64,000 bases of DNA. Origin: Acidimicrobiia bacterium (lineage in GTDB: Bacteria > Acidobacteriota > Terriglobia > Bryobacterales > Bryobacteraceae). The stretch is taken from assembly GCA_016871315.1 (NCBI GenBank), contig VFZE01000027.1:16134-80133 (forward strand). Reading direction: 5' to 3'. This document shows positions 17,416 to 26,158 of the stretch, one piece after another. The notes under the pieces were generated by a model that was not told the DNA's origin, ran no database searches, and saw only the letters and a program-made list of their open reading frames with translations. A program made the position numbers and the translations under genes. How positions within the stretch are numbered: position 1 is the first letter of the stretch; each line of letters opens with the position of its first letter.

Positions 17416-18876
17416 TTGCGCTACTTTGACCTCGCCGTCATTGTTGTCTACCTAATCGGGATCACGCTATTCGGCGCCCGCTTCCGGCACTCGCAGAAGA
17501 CGCTTAAGGATTATTTCCTCGGCGGCCGCGACACGCCGTGGTGGGCGATCGCCTTCTCGATCGTCTCGGCGGAGACCAGCACCCTCACCGTCATCGGAAC
17601 CCCCGCGCTGGCCTTCTACGGCAATTTCGGCTTCCTTCAGGTTGTGTTCGGCTACCTGCTGGCCCGCGTCGTCATCACCGTGCTGCTGCTGCCCCACTAC
17701 TACCGCGGGGAAATGTACACCGCCTATGAGCTCATGCAGCGCCGCTTCGGCTGGCGCATCCGCCGCCTCACCGCCGGCGCGTTTCTTGTCCTCCGTGCGC
17801 TGGCCGAAGGCGTGCGAGTCTTCGCCATCTCGATCGTCATCTCCATCGTGCTCGGCACCGGCGAAACCGCCTCCATCCTCCTCATCGTTTGCCTCACTCT
17901 CTTTTACACATTTGAAGGCGGCATGACCGCGGTCATCTGGACCGACGTCGTCCAGATGTTCCTCTACATTGCCGGCGCCATCTTGAGCCTCTTTGTCATC
18001 CTCGATAAAATCCCCGGCGGCTGGCCGCATGTGTGGGAAACCGCTTCCGCCGCCGGCAAATTCCAGCTCTTCGACTTCCGCCTTGCCGCGCCGGCCGAAT
18101 TCTTCTCCCGAACCTACTCCTTCTGGGCCGGCATCATCGGCGGCTGCTTCCTCACCACCGCCAGCCACGGCACAGAACAATTGATGGTCCAGCGGCTGCT
18201 GGCCGCGCGCAGCCAAGCCGAAGGCCGCACTGCCCTGCTCGCCAGCTGGGTGGTCATCTTTTTCCAGTTCTCGCTGTTCCTGCTAATCGGAGCCATCCTC
18301 TTCGTCTACTACCAGGGCGCGCAACTTCCGCCACCCTCACCCGCCGACCGCATCTACCCGGATTTCATCTGGAAACATCTGCCCACGGGTGTCGCCGGAC
18401 TCGTCATCGCCGCCATCCTCGCCGCCGCTATGTCCAATCTCAGCGCCGCGCTCAACTCGCTGGCCTCCACCACGGTGATGGACTTCCTCAAGCCGGCCGC
18501 GAAATCCGACCGCTCCGACGCTTCCTGGCTCGCCCTGGCGCGCCGTGTAACCATCGTCTGGGGCGGCATTCTATTCGCCATCGCCGTGCTCGCCCAAGGT
18601 GTGAAATCCGTGCTCGAAGCCGGCCTGGCCATCGCAAGCGTCGTCTACGGCGCGCTGCTGGGAACCTTCCTGCTCGGCGTGCTCACACGCCGCGTGCAGG
18701 AAAAAGCCGCCATGGCCGGCATGGTCGCCGGCCTGCTCACGATGCTCTACGTGCGGCTAGGCACCAGCATCGCCTGGACCTGGTACGTTGGCATCGGAAC
18801 TACCGTCACTTTTCTTACAGCCCTGCTGGTCTCGTGGCTGATCAAGGAGGAACCCGTTGGCCCAACTTCGTCGTGA
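17416..18876 (+). CDS. Sodium:solute symporter (SSS family)
   Basis: The 486-aa integral membrane protein has about 13 hydrophobic helices and the SSS signature region (SAETSTLTVIGTPALAFYG, and LAAAMSNLSAALNSLAST near residue 370). It should couple Na+ influx to uptake of an organic solute that cannot be named from sequence. A TTG at 17416 gives the compact start LRYFDLAVIVVYL; the frame stays open to 17335. A possible promoter (TTGCCG, 17 nt, TATGCT) lies just before, implying a very short leader. The 3' end overlaps the next transporter gene by 20 nt, so the two are coupled. Confidence 0.85.
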   Translation: MRYFDLAVIVVYLIGITLFGARFRHSQKTLKDYFLGGRDTPWWAIAFSIVSAETSTLTVIGTPALAFYGNFGFLQVVFGYLLARVVITVLLLPHYYRGEMYTAYELMQRRFGWRIRRLTAGAFLVLRALAEGVRVFAISIVISIVLGTGETASILLIVCLTLFYTFEGGMTAVIWTDVVQMFLYIAGAILSLFVILDKIPGGWPHVWETASAAGKFQLFDFRLAAPAEFFSRTYSFWAGIIGGCFLTTASHGTEQLMVQRLLAARSQAEGRTALLASWVVIFFQFSLFLLIGAILFVYYQGAQLPPPSPADRIYPDFIWKHLPTGVAGLVIAAILAAAMSNLSAALNSLASTTVMDFLKPAAKSDRSDASWLALARRVTIVWGGILFAIAVLAQGVKSVLEAGLAIASVVYGALLGTFLLGVLTRRVQEKAAMAGMVAGLLTMLYVRLGTSIAWTWYVGIGTTVTFLTALLVSWLIKEEPVGPTSS

Positions 18877-20200
18877 ACTCGGACTTTGGAGCGCCGCCTC
18901 CATCGTCGTCGGCACCGTCATCGGCAGCGGCATTTTCCTGGTGCCTAAGGCGATGGTGCTCAACGTCGGCTCCCCGCAAATGGTCTTTGTTGTCTGGATC
19001 CTCTGCGGCCTTCTCAGCCTCGCAGGAGCCCTTAGCTATGCAGAGCTCGCAGCCGCCATGCCCGAAGCAGGAGGTGAATATGTCTACCTGCGCGAAGCCT
19101 ATGGCCCCTTTTTCGGATTCCTCTACGGTTGGACCCAGATGTGGGTGGCCAAAAGCGGCTCCATCGCAACCCTCGGCACCGCATTTTTTTACTACCTTGC
19201 CAATTTCTACCCGCGATTGGAGGCCACGCTCACCTACATCGGCCCCTTCGAGATTCGCTACGGGCAGCTTTTGGCGATGGCCGTCATCGCCGGACTCGGA
19301 TTCGTCAACTATTTTGGCGTCAAGATCGGCGGTGGCGTGCAAGTGGCCGTAACTATTGTGAAAGTCGGCCTCATCGGGGCCATTATCCTCATCGGACTCA
19401 CTGCCAGCCACGGAAATACGGCTAATTTCTCCTCCTCGGTCACCACCACCGGCGGCATTGCCGGCTTCTTCGCCGCCATGGTGGCGGCGCTTTGGGCCTA
19501 CGACGGGTGGAATAACGTGACCATGGTGGCCAGCGAGATCCGCAATCCTCAGCGCAGCCTTCCATTGGCGCTTAGCCTTGGAACCGCCGCCGTGATCGTT
19601 CTCTATTTAGCCACCAATCTCGCCTATTTCTACGTTCTTCCCGCGGCCGGGGTCGCCTCTTCGGACCGCGTCGCCGCCACCATGATGCGGGTGATATACG
19701 GGGAATCCGGCGCCGCTGCCGTCTCCATCGCCGCCATGATTTCCATCTTCGCCGCACTCAACGGCTCTCTACTTTCCGGTGCCCGCGTCCCGTACGCCAT
19801 GGCCGCCGATGGCCTGTTCTTCCGCGATGTCGCCAAAGTCCACCGCACTCACCACACCCCTTCGGTCTCCATCATTCTCCTAAGCGCATGGTCCATGCTG
19901 CTGGTCCTCAGCGGCCGGTACGAGCAACTTTTCACTTATGTTATTTTTTCCAGCTGGATTTTGTACGGGATGGCCGCCGCTTCGGTCATAGTACTGCGGT
20001 ATCGAAAACCGGAAATGGTGCGCCCCTACCGCACGCTGGGCTACCCATTGGTTCCGGGGTTCTTCGTACTCGTGGCCTTGCTATTGATTATCAATACCTT
20101 GAGAACCTCCCCCTACGAATCGCTGGGGGGTTTGGCTCTCATTTTCGCCGGTTTGCCCTTCTATTTTTACTGGAACCGGCGGCGCCAAAGGGCTGGCTGA
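18857..20200 (+). CDS. APC-superfamily amino acid permease
   Basis: The 447-aa protein has 12 predicted membrane helices and the APC start pattern ASIVVGTVIGSGIFLVP, with the helix-1 G-S-G-I-F substrate/ion site. Its TTG start (18857) is set by AAGGAGG (18844-18850), which lies inside the end of the preceding symporter gene. It resembles LAT-like or amino acid exchanger families; the substrate is not determinable. Two transporters in one overlapping operon suggests coordinated uptake and exchange of amino acids or peptides. Confidence 0.88.
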   Translation: MAQLRRELGLWSAASIVVGTVIGSGIFLVPKAMVLNVGSPQMVFVVWILCGLLSLAGALSYAELAAAMPEAGGEYVYLREAYGPFFGFLYGWTQMWVAKSGSIATLGTAFFYYLANFYPRLEATLTYIGPFEIRYGQLLAMAVIAGLGFVNYFGVKIGGGVQVAVTIVKVGLIGAIILIGLTASHGNTANFSSSVTTTGGIAGFFAAMVAALWAYDGWNNVTMVASEIRNPQRSLPLALSLGTAAVIVLYLATNLAYFYVLPAAGVASSDRVAATMMRVIYGESGAAAVSIAAMISIFAALNGSLLSGARVPYAMAADGLFFRDVAKVHRTHHTPSVSIILLSAWSMLLVLSGRYEQLFTYVIFSSWILYGMAAASVIVLRYRKPEMVRPYRTLGYPLVPGFFVLVALLLIINTLRTSPYESLGGLALIFAGLPFYFYWNRRRQRAG

Positions 20201-20214
20201 GTACTACGAACCTT

Positions 20215-20346
20215 GTTCCGAATTAGGGCAGCCGATTTTCGATTGTGTTCTGAATCCGGAACAAAACCCTTGAAAGCTCCAGAAAAATAATGTATAAATT
20301 GGATCACGGGTGATGCCAAGTATCGTTCACATCGTTCTGAATTCGG
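20215..20346. repeat. Three copies of a 13-nt near-palindromic element plus an inverted repeat
   Basis: The motif GTTCYGAATYHGG occurs at 20215-20227, 20247-20259 and 20334-20346. It is centred on GAATTC or a close variant and is near-palindromic. Copy two lies just upstream of a strong promoter and copy three 36 nt downstream of it. A separate perfect inverted repeat, ATCAC-GG-GTGAT, sits at 20303-20314 next to the expected transcription start. The arrangement is that of a multi-operator control region. No binding protein can be named. Confidence 0.6.
20270..20298 (+). promoter_or_regulatory. Strong sigma-70-type promoter for the small basic protein
   Basis: TTGAAA (20270-20275) and TATAAA (20293-20298) are separated by exactly 17 nt, each one base off consensus, the best promoter I found in the window. 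Transcription would start near 20305 inside an inverted repeat and give an 80-nt leader before the 67-aa gene. Confidence 0.75.
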
Positions 20347-20388
20347 AAACCTGCACACTTCGCCACCCCGTAGAGGAGTCCACGAGTC

Positions 20389-20592
20389 ATGGATGTTACG
20401 AAAATGCTGGCCGATTTGCGCCAGGAGAGGGAACAAATCGAGGAGGCCATTTTGACACTCGAGCGTCTTGCCAAGGGACGTGGAAAGCGTCGTGGCCGGC
20501 CGCCGCTTTGGCTGGCCGAGGCTCGCAAACGCACCCAGGCCAGAGCCGCCACCGCAACCCCTAAAGCAAGAGCAACAGCCGCCTCCAACTGA
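20389..20592 (+). CDS. Small basic protein with coiled-coil and AT-hook-like motif
   Basis: The 67-aa product has an acidic helical first half (LADLRQEREQIEEAILTLERL), a likely coiled coil. It is followed by KGRGKRRGRPP, which contains the G-R-P core of AT-hooks, and an Ala/Arg/Lys-rich tail. This composition suggests a nucleic-acid-binding or nucleoid-associated protein, but that is inference. A GTAGAGGAG ribosome site precedes the ATG. A strong promoter with repeated operator-like elements lies upstream, implying tight control and high output. Confidence 0.75.
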   Translation: MDVTKMLADLRQEREQIEEAILTLERLAKGRGKRRGRPPLWLAEARKRTQARAATATPKARATAASN

Positions 20593-20613
20593 TCTCGGAT
20601 TAGATTTGCCATA

Positions 20614-20635
20614 GCCGGGGGTTGCCTCCCCCGGC
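20614..20635. terminator. GC-rich hairpin between convergent genes
   Basis: A perfect 8-bp stem (GCCGGGGG/CCCCCGGC) with a six-base loop lies just after the small basic gene and before the end of the NamZ fusion gene on the other strand. A second weaker CCGGG/CCCGG hairpin follows. Neither has a run of T, so this is at best a weak or factor-assisted terminator serving both strands. Confidence 0.45.
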
Positions 20636-20666
20636 CAAGCTCCGGGTCGCCGCGCCCGGTCTAAAC

Positions 20667-22958
20667 TTAATACAGCAGGTGCTGTTTCCTCAGTTGCAGA
20701 AAGGGCGCCAGTTCATCCGCGCTCCGTTCGGCAACCAGCCGCGGGTCGTCTCCCCGCCTCAGCGCCTCGATGACGGTTGTGTTTCCGACCAAGCGGCGGC
20801 TGTCGTCCAGTTTCAAGCGCTCCGGGTAAAGCTTAACCAGCGCCGCGGCTATCTCCATCCCCAGCCGCACCGCCGATAAGCCATCGCGCTGCGTGATCAC
20901 TATCCGCACACCCTCTACCGTTTTCCCGGCAAGAACAGACGCGGCCGGTTGAAACCGCGTCGCATAGAACCGCACCCCAGGCACCCGCCGCTCATTCAGA
21001 TAGTGGGCCAGTTGCCGGCCATCAATCCAATCGGCTCCGACCTGCTCAAACGGACTGTCCGTCCCCCGCCCCACCGAATAGTTCTTCGATCCCTCCAACA
21101 TTGCTACCCCAGGATACAGCGCCGCCGCGTTCAGGCTGCGCATGTTCGGCGATGGATTCACCCAAACCTGGCCCGTCGCGTCAAACCAGTCGCCCCTCTG
21201 CCAACCTTGCATCCTCACCACTTCCAGCTTCGCCCGCAGCTTCGGCTCCGCGTTGGCCATGGTGGCGATCTCGCCGAGCGTCATCCCGTGCCGCAGCGGC
21301 AATGCCAGGCAACCGATGAAGCTCTCCAAACCCTTCTCCAGCAGCGGACCTTCCACATGCACCCCCGTAATGGGATTCGGCCGGTCCAACACCACGAACT
21401 CCGTGCCTGCCTTGCCCGCCTCCTCCATCGCATACAACATCGTGCACATGTATGTGTAAAACCGAGCGCCGATATCCTGAATATCGAACACAATCACGTC
21501 CAACCCGGCGAGCATTTCCGGCCTGGGCCGCCTGTTTTGCCCTTCATACAGGCTGTAAATCCTGACGCCGGTGGCCGCATCCTGGCCATGGCCGATCTTC
21601 TCGTGATCCTCCACGCCCGCAATCCCATGCTCCGGGCTGAACAGCGCCTCCACCCGGATCCCCGCGCCCACCATCAGATCCACATTCCGCTTCCCATCCA
21701 GGCTCAAGCCAGTATGGTTGGTGATCAGACCCACGCGCTTCCCGCGCAGCCGGGCGAAGCCCTCCTCCTTTAAGACGTCCAGTCCATTCAACACGCGGCC
21801 GTTGCGTTCCACTCTGCGCCGTGCCCCCGCCATCGTCTCGTTGTAGCCGGTCAGCACCACACCCGGAACGCTCCTGCCGGCCTGGGCCGCCACAATCGTC
21901 GCCACACGCGAGCGCAGCGAGGTGATCGGAGGCTTCACGTTCGGATGCACGCTGTTGGTCAGCAGTATCACGTAACTCTTCGATACCGGATCCATCCACA
22001 GCGACGTGCCCGTGAATCCCGTATGTCCGTAACTGCCTACCGGAAACAACTCCCCACGATTGGCCGAGAACCGCGACTCGATATCCCATCCCAGCCCCCG
22101 CAACGACGCCTGATCCGGCGGCGACTGCGGAGTCGTGAACTTCCTCACCGCCGCCGCTGTGAACACCCGCTTGCCCGCGCGTTCCCCTTCCCCGAGCATC
22201 ATCTCCGCGAACCGAGACAAATCCTCCGCGGTCGTAAACATCCCCGCATGACCGGCAATGCCACCCATGAACCTTGCCGTCGGATCATGAACCACTCCGC
22301 GATACGGCCGCTCGGTCGGCGCAATGCGCCCCTTCAGCTCCGCCGGGGGCTGGAACATCGTATCCTTCATGCCCAGTGGCTCAAACACAACCTCGCGCGC
22401 ATACGCGGACAGCGTCTTACCGCTCAGCCGCCGCAGGATCTCTCCCAGCAGCACAAAGTTGATGTCGCTGTAGATGAACGTCTCCCCCGGCGCGGCAACA
22501 GGCTTATCGATCATCGCCAGCTGGATGCCGGTCTCATAGCCGCTCCATTCCGGTTTCAGATCGACATCGGGCCGCAGCCCAGAATAATGCGTCAGCAGAT
22601 GCCGCACCGTAATCTCGCTCTTGCCGCCCTGAAACTCCGGCAGGTAACGCGTCACCGGATCGTTCAGCCGGATCCTGCCCTGCTCAAACAGCTTCATCAC
22701 GCAACTGGCCGTCGCTACGCCCTTGGTCAGTGACGCCGCGTCGAAAACGGTGTCCAGGGTCATCGGCTCCACCGACGGCTCCAGCGCGCGGCTCCCGTAC
22801 GCCTTCCTGTAGAGAACCCCGTTCGGCCCACCCACCAGGACTACAGCCCCGGGAATCTCCTTCGCCTTGATCGATTCCTCAATGGCCGTATCGATCGCTC
22901 CGTAAGGCGACTGCGCGGCCGTCACGCAAACCACCACGAATAGCGCCAGCCCTCTCAT
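20667..22958 (-). CDS. Fusion of AmiE-like serine hydrolase and NamZ (DUF1343) exo-muramidase
   Basis: The 763-aa exported protein (leader ALFVVVCVTAAQ) joins two domains. Residues about 15-355 are a beta-lactamase/PBP4-like hydrolase with the S-x-x-K site (ASLTKG), YSDINF at the Y-x-N position and GHTGFTG as the K-T-G-like box. Residues about 385-763 are DUF1343/NamZ, with GLITNHTGLSLDG, ALFSPEHGI and FDIQDIGARFYTY. In Bacillus subtilis the separate proteins AmiE (YbbE) and NamZ (YbbC) act on peptidoglycan: the amidase strips the stem peptide and NamZ releases MurNAc. The fusion should do both steps outside the cell for MurNAc recovery. Its start overlaps phhB by 4 nt. Confidence 0.9.
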   Translation of the reverse strand: MRGLALFVVVCVTAAQSPYGAIDTAIEESIKAKEIPGAVVLVGGPNGVLYRKAYGSRALEPSVEPMTLDTVFDAASLTKGVATASCVMKLFEQGRIRLNDPVTRYLPEFQGGKSEITVRHLLTHYSGLRPDVDLKPEWSGYETGIQLAMIDKPVAAPGETFIYSDINFVLLGEILRRLSGKTLSAYAREVVFEPLGMKDTMFQPPAELKGRIAPTERPYRGVVHDPTARFMGGIAGHAGMFTTAEDLSRFAEMMLGEGERAGKRVFTAAAVRKFTTPQSPPDQASLRGLGWDIESRFSANRGELFPVGSYGHTGFTGTSLWMDPVSKSYVILLTNSVHPNVKPPITSLRSRVATIVAAQAGRSVPGVVLTGYNETMAGARRRVERNGRVLNGLDVLKEEGFARLRGKRVGLITNHTGLSLDGKRNVDLMVGAGIRVEALFSPEHGIAGVEDHEKIGHGQDAATGVRIYSLYEGQNRRPRPEMLAGLDVIVFDIQDIGARFYTYMCTMLYAMEEAGKAGTEFVVLDRPNPITGVHVEGPLLEKGLESFIGCLALPLRHGMTLGEIATMANAEPKLRAKLEVVRMQGWQRGDWFDATGQVWVNPSPNMRSLNAAALYPGVAMLEGSKNYSVGRGTDSPFEQVGADWIDGRQLAHYLNERRVPGVRFYATRFQPAASVLAGKTVEGVRIVITQRDGLSAVRLGMEIAAALVKLYPERLKLDDSRRLVGNTTVIEALRRGDDPRLVAERSADELAPFLQLRKQHLLY

Positions 22959-23245
22959 ACCAGCTTACCCGCCAGCTTCTCCAGCATCACAGCCAGGTCC
23001 ACGTCCTTCTGGGTTATCCCGCCCGCGTCATGGGTTGTCAGATCCACCGTCACCCGGTTCCACACGTTACTCCACTCTGGATGATGGTTCCTCGCCTCAA
23101 TCGCCACCGCCGCCGTCGCCATGAACCCGAAGGCATGCACAAAATCGGCGAACTTGTATTCCCGGTGCAGCTTCCCCTCCACAACCGTCCATCCCGGCAA
23201 CCCTGCAAGCGACTGCTCCATCTCCTGGTTTGTCAATTTGGCCAT
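22955..23245 (-). CDS. phhB: Pterin-4a-carbinolamine dehydratase
   Basis: The 96-aa protein is full length and has the family active site ARNHHPEWSNVWNRVTVDL followed by TTHDAGGIT, with the two adjacent histidines. The usual Tyr of that stretch is Trp here. It dehydrates 4a-hydroxytetrahydropterin or acts as a moonlighting pterin protein. No aromatic amino acid hydroxylase is encoded nearby, so its partner is unclear. It lies one base after the SDR stop and overlaps the next gene by four. Confidence 0.93.
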   Translation of the reverse strand: MAKLTNQEMEQSLAGLPGWTVVEGKLHREYKFADFVHAFGFMATAAVAIEARNHHPEWSNVWNRVTVDLTTHDAGGITQKDVDLAVMLEKLAGKLV

Positions 23246-23246
23246 C

Positions 23247-23939
23247 TCAGCTCCTTCCGTAAATCGGGATCAGCGCACCGTTGACTTCCCTGCCCTGCTC
23301 CGAACACAGCCACAGCAGCAGCGAGGAAATCGCCGCCGGACTCACCCACGCGCCATGATCGGCCTTCGGCATTGCCTTCCGGTTGGCCGCTGTGTCAAGG
23401 GTGCCCGGCAGCACCGCGTTCACCGTGATCCCATCATCCTTTACTTCCTCGGCCACCGCGCGAACCACCGCATGCAGCGCCGCCTTGGAGGCCGCATAGG
23501 CCGCCATCCCCGGAGCCGCCTCCACGCCCGCGCGTGAACCCACCGCCACCACGCACCCGCCGCCCGCCTTCTTCATCACTGCCACCACCGCGCTCATCGC
23601 ATGAACGGCGCTCATCAGATTCATGCTCAGCATCTGGTCCCAGACATCCGCTTCCGTCTTTTCCAACACCGCTCCGCCCGCCCATCCGCCCGCCAGATGA
23701 ATCAGCATATCCAGCCGCCCCATCCTCTTCACGGTTTCCTCTACTACTGCTTCCGCCCCCTCGCGCGTCGATAGATCGCCCTCCACCGCCTCAAACCCCA
23801 CCGCGCCGGGCCGGTTTCTCCACTGCCTCGACAGGCCGGCCACGCGAATCCCCTCCTCCAAAAACGCCGGCACCACGGCCGAACCCAGTCCTCCGCTTGC
23901 CCCGGTAATCAGAGCAACTCGTGCGTCCGATTCTGACAT
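23247..23939 (-). CDS. Short-chain dehydrogenase/reductase
   Basis: The 230-aa cytoplasmic enzyme shows the N-terminal NAD(P) motif TGASGGLGSA, the structural HLAGG at the NNAG position, and the catalytic Ser-Tyr-Lys (VGSRAG; YAASKAAL). ATG 23939 gives MSESDARVALITGASGG; the longer frame starts in the neighbouring promoter area. The substrate is unknown. Its position directly before phhB is compatible with a pterin reductase role, but this is a guess from context. Confidence 0.85.
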   Translation of the reverse strand: MSESDARVALITGASGGLGSAVVPAFLEEGIRVAGLSRQWRNRPGAVGFEAVEGDLSTREGAEAVVEETVKRMGRLDMLIHLAGGWAGGAVLEKTEADVWDQMLSMNLMSAVHAMSAVVAVMKKAGGGCVVAVGSRAGVEAAPGMAAYAASKAALHAVVRAVAEEVKDDGITVNAVLPGTLDTAANRKAMPKADHGAWVSPAAISSLLLWLCSEQGREVNGALIPIYGRS

Positions 23940-23968
23940 AGCTTCTAGTTTAACTATCATGGGTTGTA

Positions 23969-25210
23969 GTGGAGCACACCTCAACCCCACCACTGCCCCG
24001 GCTTCGGCTCGATCTCGACTTCATGCCCAGCCCGATCGAAGACCGTCCCGGCCTCCTCATCCGCGATCCGTTCCACTACTCCGACGCGACTCTCATCATT
24101 CCGCCAGTCCTCGTCCAGCTGCTGGAATTCTTCGATGGGGCCTCCACCGAACTCGACATGCGCCAGGCGCTGGTCCGGCTCACCGGCGATCTCACGGTCG
24201 GAGAAGCCGTCCGCCAGCTCATCGATACGCTCTCCCAGGCCGGTTTCCTCGAAAACGAGACTTACCATGCGATGCGCGACGCTACGCGCAGCCAGTTCGC
24301 CGCCGCCCCGCACCGCGAACCCGCGCACGCCGGCGCCGCCTACCCCGAGGAACCCGCCCAGCTCACCGAATTCCTCAGCGGCTATCTCTCCGCGCCCGAG
24401 CCTCCTCCTGCGCATGCCAGCCTCGACGGCAACCTGCTCGGCCTCGCCGCTCCCCACGTCAGCCCCCAAGGAGGCTGGGAGTCCTACCGCGACGCTTACC
24501 TGCAACTCGGCCCGGCCCACCACGACCGGGTCTTTGTCGTCCTTGGCACCTCCCACTACGGGGAGCCGGAACGCTACGGCCTCACCCGCAAGAACTTCCG
24601 GACTCCGTCCGGCGAGGCCCGCACCGAACAGGCCCTGGTCGACTGGCTGGCCACGCGCGCCCCTGAGGCCATTCAGATGGAAGACTACTGCCACGCCACC
24701 GAGCACTCCATCGAATTCCAGGTCGCTTTTCTCCAGCATGTCTGCGGTCCCGGCGTGCGCATCCTGCCGATCCTCTGCGGCCCCTACGTGCGCAGCCTCA
24801 TGGAAGGCGGCCTCCCTGAAAAGGACGACAGCGTCCGCGCCTTGCTCGACGCTCTCTCCGAACTGCACTCGCTCCACGCCAAGAACCTGCTCTGGGTCCT
24901 CGGCATCGACATGGCCCACATCGGCCGCCGCTACGGGGACCAGTTCTCCGCCACGGCCCACCAAGGCGAGATGATGGCCATCTCCGCACGCGACAAGGAC
25001 CGCATCTCCCGCATCGAACAGGGCGACGCAGCCGGGTTCTGGGAACTGGTGCAGCAAAATCACGACGATCTGAAATGGTGCGGAGCCGCGCCCACCTACA
25101 CCTTCCTCCGCGCCGTCCCGCAAGCCCGCGCCCAGTTGCTCCGGTATCAGCACTGGCAAATCGATCCCCAATCCGTCGTCAGTTTCGCCGCCATGGCTTT
25201 CACCGGGTGA
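23969..25210 (+). CDS. Memo-like protein (AmmeMemoRadiSam system B) with winged-helix N-terminus
   Basis: The 413-aa protein has a Memo/MEMO1 domain from about residue 110, with GLAAPHVSPQGG, VLGTSHYGE, ATEHSIEFQV and WVLGIDMAHIG carrying the His/Asp metal ligands of a non-heme iron dioxygenase-like fold. The first 100 residues form a separate small helical domain (IPPVLVQLLEFFDG, EAVRQLIDTLSQAGFLE) resembling PqqD-type winged-helix peptide-binding modules. AMMECR1 and the radical-SAM partner of the AmmeMemoRadiSam set are not in this window. The GTG start is divergent from the SDR operon. Confidence 0.85.
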   Translation: MEHTSTPPLPRLRLDLDFMPSPIEDRPGLLIRDPFHYSDATLIIPPVLVQLLEFFDGASTELDMRQALVRLTGDLTVGEAVRQLIDTLSQAGFLENETYHAMRDATRSQFAAAPHREPAHAGAAYPEEPAQLTEFLSGYLSAPEPPPAHASLDGNLLGLAAPHVSPQGGWESYRDAYLQLGPAHHDRVFVVLGTSHYGEPERYGLTRKNFRTPSGEARTEQALVDWLATRAPEAIQMEDYCHATEHSIEFQVAFLQHVCGPGVRILPILCGPYVRSLMEGGLPEKDDSVRALLDALSELHSLHAKNLLWVLGIDMAHIGRRYGDQFSATAHQGEMMAISARDKDRISRIEQGDAAGFWELVQQNHDDLKWCGAAPTYTFLRAVPQARAQLLRYQHWQIDPQSVVSFAAMAFTG

Positions 25211-25252
25211 TCCCGGGTAGTCCGCTTCTAGTACTCTGAAAAGGCACAGCCC

Positions 25253-26158
25253 ATGCGCCGCGCCCTCTACATCGCCACTCCTCTGCTGCTGATCGCACTC
25301 CTCATCCACTTCTACGCTCCCGCCCGCCTCGCCGCCATCGTTCTCGCCGGGCGCGGCTCCGTCTGCTCACTCGATCAAGCTCTTGAGGCCCCGGCCAATC
25401 TCCGCCTGCAAACGCAGATCAAGGACCGCATCCTCGCCGCCTCCAAAAAACTCGAAACCGACCAAGCCGGCTTCGAACTCTGGGACACTCCCAAGGGGCG
25501 CTTCTGGATCCCCGCCGGCAGCCACTACGTCCTCCCCTTCAACCTCGCCGAGCAGGAGCGCGACATTTACTCGCTCGGCAGAGTCCGCATCCATCCGGGC
25601 GATGTCGTTCTTGACTGCGGCGCCAATGTCGGCGTCTTCACGCGCCGCGCGCTTGAACAAGGCGCCGGCCTGGTCGTCGCCATTGAGCCAGCTCCGGAGA
25701 ACATCGAATGTCTCCGCCGCAATTTCCAATCCGAAATCGCCGCCGGCAAAGTGATCGTCTACCCCAAGGGCGTCTGGGACAAGGACGATTTCCTGACCCT
25801 TCACGTCGACCCTCACAACTCGGCCGCCGACAGCTTCCTGATCGAGCGCCCTGGCTCCCACACAGAAGAAAAGGTCCCCCTCACCACGATCGACAAGCTC
25901 TCCGCCGAGCTCAACCTGAAAACCGTGGACTTCATCAAGATGGACATCGAGGGAGCCGAAGTAAGAGCCATCCACGGCGGCCGCGCCACGATCGCCCGCT
26001 TTCATCCCCGCCTGGCCATCTCCGCCTATCACGACGAGGATCACCCCGTCGAAGTTCCCAAAGCCGTGCGCTCCGCCTGGGACGGCTACACGATGCTCTG
26101 CGGCCCCTGCGCCGAAGCCGGCTGGCGGCTCCGGCCCGACATTCTCCTCTTCCATTGA
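25253..26158 (+). CDS. FkbM-family methyltransferase
   Basis: The 301-aa protein starts with one hydrophobic helix (YIATPLLLIALLIHFY). It contains the FkbM SAM-binding core VLDCGANVGVFTRRAL, AIEPAPENIECLRRNF and the conserved VDFIKMDIEGAEVRAI. It likely O-methylates a glycan or lipid near the membrane; the substrate is unknown. The stop codon TGA is overlapped by a TTG start (TTGA) of the SCO1-like gene, so translation is coupled. Confidence 0.9.
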   Translation: MRRALYIATPLLLIALLIHFYAPARLAAIVLAGRGSVCSLDQALEAPANLRLQTQIKDRILAASKKLETDQAGFELWDTPKGRFWIPAGSHYVLPFNLAEQERDIYSLGRVRIHPGDVVLDCGANVGVFTRRALEQGAGLVVAIEPAPENIECLRRNFQSEIAAGKVIVYPKGVWDKDDFLTLHVDPHNSAADSFLIERPGSHTEEKVPLTTIDKLSAELNLKTVDFIKMDIEGAEVRAIHGGRATIARFHPRLAISAYHDEDHPVEVPKAVRSAWDGYTMLCGPCAEAGWRLRPDILLFH

